Positions 1 through 5,542 of a stretch of DNA of 9,117 nucleotides are shown piece by piece. Below the pieces are notes generated by a model that worked only from the letters and a program-made list of their open reading frames with translations, did not search any database and had not been told where the DNA came from. The stretch is from Paracoccaceae bacterium. GTDB lineage: Bacteria; Pseudomonadota; Alphaproteobacteria; Rhodobacterales; Rhodobacteraceae. Every line of letters begins with the position of its first letter. The stretch's first letter is position 1. The translations under genes were made by a program, and so were the position numbers. The stretch covers positions 1 to 9,117 of the forward strand of contig JALQUQ010000094.1 in NCBI GenBank assembly GCA_023263735.1, written 5' to 3'.

Positions 1-905
1 AGGTCCGCGGCCGGGCATCCCCAGCCATCGGCCAGACGGGCCAGCCCGTCGGGGCTGCAAAGCGGCAACACATGCGGCAAGACAATCGCTTTTGCCGTAC
101 CGCCCTCCAAACCGGTGACTGCTGTCAGCGCATGGCTCAGGACCGTGGCCAGACCAAGCCCGGTGTGATCGGTGCCCTGCGCGCACAGGATCGCCGCAAT
201 GGCCTGATCTTGGCGCGACCGATCGGGGCCCAGCAGGCGCAGCGCCTGTCGCAACTGCCCTTCGGCCAGCGGATCGGTGGCCGCCAACAGGCCCTCGACC
301 GTTGAAACCAGCGTATTGGCCAGCGCCCGGTTGATGACGGCCTCTGGCGTGCCGTCCAGCCCGGCGGGTTCCAGGAAAATGGCGGCGGGGCGGGTTTTCG
401 GGTCAAACAGCGTTCGACGGTGGCCGCCGTCGCTGACGGCACTGCCAGCCTTGGTCACGGCCGTCGTGGGCGTGGTCGGCACCGCGAAAATTGGCAATTT
501 TGGCGCTGAGAGGCGCGGGCTGATCGGCTGGCCCGTCTGATCGATGCGGGTGCAGAGGGTCTCCAGCGGTTTCCCCTCGGCCAAAAGGATCAGGGCCGCG
601 CGGGCGGAAACCATCACCGACCCGCCCCCCACGGCCACAACACCATCGGCCCCAACCGCACGGATCGCATCGCGCAGACCTTCCACCGCCTGACGCGGGG
701 CGTTTTGGCGGGCATCGGCAAGGGTTGCAACGCAGGCCTCGCCACAGGCGGCCACAACAGACGCCATCACCGGGCTTTCGGCCAAGGATGGAGAGCCCAG
801 AACAACCACGCGGGAACAGCCCGCCCGGGCCAGTTCCGCCCGCAGATGCGACAGACAGCCCGAACCGGCAAACAGCCGCAGCGGCGATGACAGATGGCGC
901 AGCAT
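1..905 (-). CDS. Iron-containing alcohol dehydrogenase / maleylacetate reductase family protein, C-terminus cut off by window edge
   Basis: Reading left from ATG at 905, 301 codons stay open to the window edge; family members are about 350-390 aa, so the C-terminus is missing. Visible family marks are a Rossmann-like N-terminal half (VVVLGSP near residues 33-39), the nucleotide-binding GGGSV at 93-97, the VPTTPTTA stretch at 142-149 and the ILC...LPHVLP helix region near 239-281. Oddly, the metal-binding positions look lost: the Asp/Asn-x3-His site is N197/S201, His258 is kept, and the Pro-His pair ten residues on is Glu267-Gly268. Members of this family reduce maleylacetate or interconvert alcohols and aldehydes with NAD(P)H in the cytoplasm; which applies here is unknown, and metal-free action is an inference. 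An in-frame TGA lies 15 codons upstream and 905 is the first ATG after it. No Shine-Dalgarno is visible; a pyrimidine-rich stretch and a strong hairpin precede it. It is the third gene of the SDR-TRAP operon. Confidence 0.85.
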   Translation of the reverse strand, partial: MLRHLSSPLRLFAGSGCLSHLRAELARAGCSRVVVLGSPSLAESPVMASVVAACGEACVATLADARQNAPRQAVEGLRDAIRAVGADGVVAVGGGSVMVSARAALILLAEGKPLETLCTRIDQTGQPISPRLSAPKLPIFAVPTTPTTAVTKAGSAVSDGGHRRTLFDPKTRPAAIFLEPAGLDGTPEAVINRALANTLVSTVEGLLAATDPLAEGQLRQALRLLGPDRSRQDQAIAAILCAQGTDHTGLGLATVLSHALTAVTGLEGGTAKAIVLPHVLPLCSPDGLARLADGWGCPAAD

Positions 906-917
906 CAGGAAAGGAAG

Positions 918-937
918 GGGCCCGGCGAACCGGGCCC
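918..937 (-). terminator. Strong GC hairpin between TRAP binding-protein gene and Fe-ADH gene
   Basis: A perfect 8-bp inverted repeat (GGGCCCGG / CCGGGCCC) encloses a four-base loop that reads TTCG on the minus strand. It starts 7 bases after the TGA of the binding-protein gene and ends 12 bases before the next ATG. The downstream tract on the minus strand is CTTCCTTTCC, pyrimidine-rich but not a clean U-run. It could be a partial terminator or an mRNA 3'-stabilising structure that lets the abundant periplasmic protein be made in excess over the downstream enzyme. The structure is seen directly; the role is inferred. Confidence 0.55.
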
Positions 938-944
938 GACCCCA

Positions 945-2078
945 TCAGTTCATGCCGTACACGGCCGGGTCCAGATCCTTGAACATGTTGTCCAGCAAAA
1001 GCTGGGTCAGTTCGTCTTCGTTGTTGCGATCCTTCAGACCCTGCACCAGACCGGTCCATTTGGTGACATAGGGTTCAAAGGTCGCAAAGACGGCCTCGGG
1101 GTTTTCCAGCTTGTAGGTATCGCGGGCGATGCCTGCGCTATCGCCGACGCCATTGTCGATCCATGCCTGAACCGCTGCCTTCATGCTTTCACCCGGTTCG
1201 GCAACCACGGTCTGGTTCGCGGCAACGGCCGCATCCAGTGCGCTGGTCGCCGATTCCGCATAAAGGATATGCGCGCGCGCTTCGGTCCGGGCGGCCAGTT
1301 CCATGATGGTCTTGCGCTGCTCGTTGGTCAGGCTCTTCCACCAATCCTTGTTGATGGTCATCTGCGGCGAGTTGAAGGCCGGGGTCCACTTGGTCAGGGT
1401 GGTGAAGTTCGACACTTCTTGCAGGTTGCCGTCACGCAGCCAGTTGGCCGAAAGCGAGGCGCAATCCAACGCGCCGGTTTGCAGCGCCTGATAGGCTTCG
1501 GAGGCGGGCATGCCCACTGGAAAACCGCCGAGCGAGGTCACCAGCGACCCGATCAAACCATAGGCCCGCACCTTGAGACCCTGCATCTGCGCGGCCTCGG
1601 TGACGGCTTCCTTGGTGTTGCACATCAGCGAATATTCCGGGGTCGAGAACCCGGCCATCGGGATCACATTGTGACCTTCCCATTCCCCCAACGCGGCCGG
1701 GTCGTGCATCGCCCAATCCGCATAGGCCGCGCCGATGGCAATCGGATCGGGCTGGATAAAGCCGAAACCGGCGATCGAGGCGTTGATCGGCAAGTCCGAC
1801 GGCGTGTAGCCTGTGGTGGTCTGACCGATCTGGGCCACACCGTCGCCAATGCCCTGCAGGTGCGAGTTCGGCGGCATGATCGCGCCACCGGTAAAGTGTT
1901 CAAAGGTGATCGCGCCATTCGTCGCGGCGGCCAGATCCTTTACGAACTGATCATTCGCCTTGGTGGTCGGCTCTGTCGGGCCGTTCCAGCTGGAAAAGCG
2001 AAGACTGTCCGCCTGCGCGCCACCGGCCAACATCATGGCAACCGCGCTGCCGGTCATCAGTAGAGTGAGCTTTCTCAT
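945..2078 (-). CDS. TRAP transporter substrate-binding protein (DctP type)
   Basis: This 377-aa protein begins with a typical Sec signal peptide (RK at 2-3, hydrophobic 4-21, AQA cleavage site after residue 23). The mature part opens with LRFSSWNGP, has FxGGxImPPNSHLQGIGDGVAQIG at about 62-85, and carries the MQGLKVR motif whose Arg171 corresponds to the conserved arginine that salt-bridges the ligand carboxylate in DctP proteins. It therefore should bind an organic acid in the periplasm and hand it to a DctQ/DctM membrane pair. The start at 2078 is fixed by the signal peptide and by GGGAGGA five bases upstream; 21 further upstream in-frame codons are not convincing. It lies 26 bases after the SDR gene and 39 bases before the Fe-ADH gene, so all three are probably one transcript. 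No DctQ or DctM gene is in the window, so the partner membrane subunits must be beyond the left edge or elsewhere. The ligand is unknown. Confidence 0.93.
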   Translation of the reverse strand: MRKLTLLMTGSAVAMMLAGGAQADSLRFSSWNGPTEPTTKANDQFVKDLAAATNGAITFEHFTGGAIMPPNSHLQGIGDGVAQIGQTTTGYTPSDLPINASIAGFGFIQPDPIAIGAAYADWAMHDPAALGEWEGHNVIPMAGFSTPEYSLMCNTKEAVTEAAQMQGLKVRAYGLIGSLVTSLGGFPVGMPASEAYQALQTGALDCASLSANWLRDGNLQEVSNFTTLTKWTPAFNSPQMTINKDWWKSLTNEQRKTIMELAARTEARAHILYAESATSALDAAVAANQTVVAEPGESMKAAVQAWIDNGVGDSAGIARDTYKLENPEAVFATFEPYVTKWTGLVQGLKDRNNEDELTQLLLDNMFKDLDPAVYGMN

Positions 2079-2104
2079 CGTTATCCTCCCTAGGGTCAGT
2101 CGTT

Positions 2105-2944
2105 TCACAGGTCTGTCGTCGAAACCGAAAGGTCCCGCCAAAGTGCAAGTTCCTTCTGAACGGCCTGCACTTCGGCGGTGATCGCATCATGCGCATCACG
2201 CCCCAGCGGCAGACGGACTGGCGGTTCGGGCAAATCGACCAGACGCAACAGCGCTGTGCCGAAAAGAGCGGGATTGTTGGGCTGCTTGCCATGGCGGCGG
2301 GCGGCGTAGCCGGTGACAACCTCGGCCAAGGCCGCGTAGTCGGCTGGCACATCGTGACCCTGAACCAGCGAGGGGCCCGCGAAATCGCTGCGGAACCCGC
2401 CGGGCTCGACGATGGTCACGCGAATGCCCAAATCGCGAACCTCTTTGGCGACCGCTTCGGAAAACCCTTCGACGCCGAATTTGCTGGCGGCATAAAGGCC
2501 AAAGCCGGGGGTCGCCATGAACCCCGCATAAGAAGAAAGATTGATGATATGCCCGCTGCGCTGCTTGCGCAGGATGGGCAAAACCGCGCGGGTCATTTCA
2601 ACCAGCGCAAAAAAGTTGACCTCGAACAGCGGGCGATAGGCCTCGGGCTTGGTGGTTTCGGCCAGCGACACCAGACCAAACCCCGCATTATTGACCAGAA
2701 TGTCGATCCGCCCAACAGCCGCATGGGCCGCCGCAACCACATCGGGCAGGGCCGCAAGATCGCGGGCGTCCAAAGCGAAGGCCCGAAAGCGGTCGGAGAA
2801 ACTGTCTGCCAGTGGATGAAAACCGTCCCGATCAAGGACAGTGACGACAACACGATCACCAACCGACAGGGCCGCTTTCGCGGTTTCAAGGCCCAATCCT
2901 TTGTCAGCACCGGTAATAAACCAGGTGCGCGGCGATCTGGACAT
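2105..2944 (-). CDS. Classical short-chain dehydrogenase/reductase (SDR)
   Basis: This 279-aa protein shows the complete classical SDR set: TGADKGLG (11-18) for dinucleotide binding, D59 after the fourth strand, NNAG (85-88), N110, catalytic S138, and Y151-x3-K155 (YAASK), followed by VEPGGFRSD at about 178-186. It is expected to be a cytoplasmic NAD(P)-dependent oxidoreductase acting on an alcohol/ketone pair. The length and the long variable C-terminal helix region (from about 190) resemble the oxidoreductase/retinol-dehydrogenase-like SDR group, which does not reveal the substrate. GAGGGAG seven bases before the ATG supports the start. It is the first gene of the minus-strand operon with the TRAP binding protein, and is divergent from the beta-hydroxyacid dehydrogenase gene across 136 bases. 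A CATAAA -10-like element lies on the minus strand at 2980-2985 but no good -35 accompanies it. Confidence 0.93.
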   Translation of the reverse strand: MSRSPRTWFITGADKGLGLETAKAALSVGDRVVVTVLDRDGFHPLADSFSDRFRAFALDARDLAALPDVVAAAHAAVGRIDILVNNAGFGLVSLAETTKPEAYRPLFEVNFFALVEMTRAVLPILRKQRSGHIINLSSYAGFMATPGFGLYAASKFGVEGFSEAVAKEVRDLGIRVTIVEPGGFRSDFAGPSLVQGHDVPADYAALAEVVTGYAARRHGKQPNNPALFGTALLRLVDLPEPPVRLPLGRDAHDAITAEVQAVQKELALWRDLSVSTTDL

Positions 2945-3014
2945 TCGGCAACTCCCTCGTCCCGGTCAGAGCCGCACTTTTTATGCCACCGCCCCGCCCC
3001 CTGCCGCCCAAACC

Positions 3015-3030
3015 TTGGCACGCGGATTGC
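3015..3030 (+). promoter_or_regulatory. Candidate sigma-54 (RpoN) -24/-12 promoter
   Basis: The sequence TTGGCACG-N4-TTGC matches the sigma-54 consensus YTGGCACG-N4-TTGCW, with TGGCAC at 3016-3021, a five-base spacer, and TTGC at 3027-3030. Only the final W position (here G) deviates. Transcription would start near 3042, giving a leader of about 40 bases before the ATG at 3081. Promoters of this class need an NtrC/DctD-type enhancer-binding activator; its site would normally lie about 100 bases or more upstream, here inside the SDR gene, and I did not identify it. Confidence 0.6.
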
Positions 3031-3034
3031 GGCG

Positions 3035-3058
3035 AAAGGAGCAAAGGCGCAAGGGCGC
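3035..3058 (+). repeat. Three tandem degenerate octamers in the leader
   Basis: AAAGGAGC, AAAGGCGC and AAGGGCGC follow each other without gaps at 3035, 3043 and 3051, just downstream of the sigma-54-like promoter and across the expected transcription start. They sit ahead of the true ribosome binding site (GAGGAG at 3068-3073). This may be simple purine-rich low-complexity sequence or decoy ribosome-binding sequence; no function is claimed. Confidence 0.5.
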
Positions 3059-3080
3059 ACAAGGATTGAGGAGTTCGGGC

Positions 3081-4379
3081 ATGAAAATCGGCTATGTGGG
3101 GTTGGGCGCCATGGGTGGCGCGCTTGTACGCTGGCTGATCCCCAATCATCAGGTCATGGTCTTTGACCTGAACCCGACCCTTGTTGCCTCTTGTGTCGAG
3201 GCGGGGGCGACGGCGGCCTCATCACTCACCGAAATGGCAACGGCCTGCGACGTGGTGTTCTTGTGCCTGCCCCGCTCGGCGAATGTGGAACAGGCCCTGT
3301 TCGGGCCGAATGGATTGGCGGAAAGCCTGTCCCCGGGCAAGATCGTGGTTGATCAGACCAGCGGTCTGGCCCCCGACACCCGCGCCTTTGCCGCGCGCTT
3401 GGCCAAATCGGGGATCGTCATGCTGGATGCCCCGGTGGCGGGTGGCGTCCCGGCGGCCGTGGGCGGCACGATCACCATCATGGTTTCGGGCCCGAAAGAG
3501 GCGATGGATACGGTGATGCCCGCCTTCCGCAACATGACCGCCAAGATCTATTACGCATCGGCGCAGGTTGGGGATGCGCAGGCGGTCAAGACGCTGAACA
3601 ACATGATGAACATGGTTCTGCGATCCACCACGCTGGAACTGGCCGCCTTGGCGGTGAAACATGGCGCGCGGCTGGACACGCTGCAAGCCGCGCTTCTTGC
3701 CGGTGTCGGCGGAAACTTTACCACGCGCACGGTTTTGCCCGCCATCGTGGCCAAACGCTCGGTCGGGGATTTTCGTCTGTCGCTGATGCTCAAGGATAAC
3801 AATCAGGCGCTGGCCTTGGGCACGGCCTGCAATGTGCCCATGCCCCTGTCGGCCTTGGCCCGCGCCATGGTTCAGCAGAATATCCACATCGTCGGCCAGA
3901 ACGCCGGTCTGGACGAGGTCAACAGCTTTATGGAGCAAGCCTGCGGCGTGCGTTTTGCCGAGGCGACCAATACCTTGGACGAGGTGCAGACACAGGCTCT
4001 GGCCGAAACCATCGGCACGGCACTTGCCGCCTGTAACCGCGCCATCGCCTACGAAATCCTGTCGGTCGCGGCCTCGCTGGGCATGAACCTGCGCGCCTTT
4101 GCCGATATCTTGAACAACGGTTCCGCATGGAGCCGCGAATGCGAAACGGTCCTGACCGAACTGGAAACCGGCACCCCTTGCCCGCGCACCATCGGCGACA
4201 CCGTCACCGCCCTGCGCGCGGTTGAAGACTTGGCCGTGGCCAATGGCGTGACGATCGTGATGACCGGCGTACTGCGGGGCATGTGGGAAACGGCGTGCAA
4301 GGCACTTGGCGCCGATGCCGGGCTAGATCGTCTGGTGACGGTGTACGAGGCCGCCGCCGGCCTTTCCCTGCGCGCCTAA
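3081..4379 (+). CDS. Beta-hydroxyacid dehydrogenase (3-hydroxyisobutyrate dehydrogenase family) with duplicated C-terminal domain
   Basis: This 432-aa protein is an NAD-dependent 2-hydroxyacid or 3-hydroxyacid oxidoreductase of the HIBADH/tartronate-semialdehyde-reductase family, expected in the cytoplasm. Seen in order: GYVGLGAMG (4-12) with D29 after the second strand, which favours NAD over NADP; the substrate-binding DAPVAGGVPAAVGG (116-129); the catalytic GDAQAVKTLNN with K170 and N174; and LMLKD (235-239). Family members are usually about 290-300 aa. Here a second helical unit (about 303-432) follows, which aligns with residues 165-292 at an offset of about 139 but has lost the lysine (E309 at the K170 position) and the KD pair. 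The start at 3081 is set by GAGGAG seven bases upstream and by the glycine motif beginning at residue 4; the open frame back to 2841 only overlaps the opposite-strand SDR gene. It is preceded by a sigma-54-like promoter. The exact substrate is unknown. Confidence 0.93.
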   Translation: MKIGYVGLGAMGGALVRWLIPNHQVMVFDLNPTLVASCVEAGATAASSLTEMATACDVVFLCLPRSANVEQALFGPNGLAESLSPGKIVVDQTSGLAPDTRAFAARLAKSGIVMLDAPVAGGVPAAVGGTITIMVSGPKEAMDTVMPAFRNMTAKIYYASAQVGDAQAVKTLNNMMNMVLRSTTLELAALAVKHGARLDTLQAALLAGVGGNFTTRTVLPAIVAKRSVGDFRLSLMLKDNNQALALGTACNVPMPLSALARAMVQQNIHIVGQNAGLDEVNSFMEQACGVRFAEATNTLDEVQTQALAETIGTALAACNRAIAYEILSVAASLGMNLRAFADILNNGSAWSRECETVLTELETGTPCPRTIGDTVTALRAVEDLAVANGVTIVMTGVLRGMWETACKALGADAGLDRLVTVYEAAAGLSLRA

Positions 4380-5443
4380 GCTTTTTGCCGCCGTCGGATC
4401 AGGTGAAACGCTCCGATGGCGGTGAACATCACCAAAAGATACCGGATGATGTGCGCCACCGAGACATAGGCGACGCTTTGATGGATCGCGAGCGCAAGGA
4501 GGCTCATCTCCATCATGCCGCCGGGGGCATAGCCCAACAGGGCCTCGAAATAATCGATGCCGGCGACAGACATCGCAACAGCCGCCATCCCTGCCGATAC
4601 GCCCAACGACACCAGCGACGAGGTCAGGCCGTAAAGCATGCTGCGCGCCGCACTGCGGATGGACACCCCGGCGAACCGCGCCCCCACCGATGAGCCCAGC
4701 ACCAATTGCGCGCCCAACGACAAAAGCGTTGGCGTCGGCGCGCGGGTGATGCCCACCAAATGCGCCAGCGCCGACAACAGCAGCGCGCCCAGCAGCAATT
4801 TTGCCGGAAACCGCAACAGACCGCCCACCTGCGGACCCAACCACACGCACAGCACCAGAACCACCCCGTCCAACACCGACAGATCGGTGATGTGGGTCAC
4901 CGTCCGAACGGGCGCAGGCCCGGTGCCGCCATGCCAGACCACGATCAAGGCGATGACAAGCACCGACACCAGCACGCGCATGGAATGGGCCAAGGCTATC
5001 TGCCGTGTGTCGCCGCCATATTCCTCGCCCAAAAGGATCATGTCGGTCAGACCGCCCGGCACGCTGGACAGATAGGCCGTGATCTGGTCTTGCCCCGCGA
5101 CCCGCCGGAAAAAGAGATAGTTCACCGTGGTGGACACCAGAATGAACAGCGGGATCGCAGCCAGCGGCAGCGCCCATTGCCCCAGATCGGCAAAAATTTC
5201 GGGCAAGAAGGCCGATCCCAGCACCACCCCCAGCACCGGCATGGCCAAGGGGCGCAGGAAATCGGGGCCGACCACGGGCACGCCGGCCAACGCAAGAATG
5301 CTGTTCAGGACCATCGGCCCGATGAACCATGGCAGGGGTGACCCGATCTGAACGGCAATCACGCCGCCGATCAGGCCAAGCCCAAGGGCCAAGGCATAAC
5401 CGACAAGGAGGCGACGGGCGGGCAAGGGAGGCAAAGAGAGCAT
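4376..5443 (-). CDS. AbrB family integral membrane protein (two-unit AbrB duplication)
   Basis: This 355-aa, very hydrophobic protein has about ten likely membrane segments. It belongs to the AbrB duplication family (often mislabelled ammonia monooxygenase or regulator), which has two homologous halves. Each half carries the signature PGG-x2-(D/E)M: VPGGLTDM at 128-135 and APGGMMEM at 306-313. Paired VLG-x-GS-type segments also occur (about 70-78 and 248-255). The family is thought to be a transporter in the inner membrane, but its substrates are not established; occurrence beside organic-acid catabolism genes is common. The gene lies 99 bases downstream of the acyl-CoA synthetase gene on the same strand, with a strong hairpin between them. 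Its stop codon (TAG) overlaps the stop (TAA) of the convergent dehydrogenase gene. No good Shine-Dalgarno is visible before the ATG at 5443, so the start is somewhat less certain; the first membrane segment begins soon after it, at about residue 12. Confidence 0.88.
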   Translation of the reverse strand: MLSLPPLPARRLLVGYALALGLGLIGGVIAVQIGSPLPWFIGPMVLNSILALAGVPVVGPDFLRPLAMPVLGVVLGSAFLPEIFADLGQWALPLAAIPLFILVSTTVNYLFFRRVAGQDQITAYLSSVPGGLTDMILLGEEYGGDTRQIALAHSMRVLVSVLVIALIVVWHGGTGPAPVRTVTHITDLSVLDGVVLVLCVWLGPQVGGLLRFPAKLLLGALLLSALAHLVGITRAPTPTLLSLGAQLVLGSSVGARFAGVSIRSAARSMLYGLTSSLVSLGVSAGMAAVAMSVAGIDYFEALLGYAPGGMMEMSLLALAIHQSVAYVSVAHIIRYLLVMFTAIGAFHLIRRRQKA

Positions 5444-5477
5444 GGTGACCGCTCGTTTCTTCAGGTCCAGTCAGGCT

Positions 5478-5516
5478 AAGGGCTGCGCCAGCCAGTTCAA
5501 GCCCGCGCAGCCCCTT
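5478..5516 (-). terminator. Hairpin between acyl-CoA synthetase and AbrB genes
   Basis: GGGCTGCGC (5480-5488) and GCGCAGCCC (5505-5513) form a perfect 9-bp stem around a 16-base loop, extendable by two A-T pairs across a one-base bulge. On the minus strand it falls between the synthetase stop and the AbrB start. There is no real U-tract after it, so it may be an attenuator or mRNA-processing structure rather than a full terminator. Confidence 0.45.
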
Positions 5517-5542
5517 GTTATCCTGTGCCAGATATAGGCCAA

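Noticed and set aside
403..1059. 218-codon minus-strand open frame across the Fe-ADH start
   Set aside because: Out of frame with both neighbouring genes; its Arg/Gly/Cys-rich translation matches no family, whereas the adjacent frame encodes the dehydrogenase.
894..2063. 389-codon plus-strand open frame opposite the TRAP binding-protein gene
   Set aside because: Antisense shadow of a clearly recognisable secreted binding protein; low-complexity translation and no ribosome binding site.
2841..3080. 80-codon N-terminal extension of the beta-hydroxyacid dehydrogenase
   Set aside because: It overlaps the opposite-strand SDR gene and the promoter region; the family begins directly at the glycine-rich motif, and GAGGAG marks the start at 3081.
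2189..3166. 325-codon plus-strand open frame opposite the SDR gene
   Set aside because: Antisense to a gene with every classical SDR motif; it runs out of frame through the dehydrogenase start.
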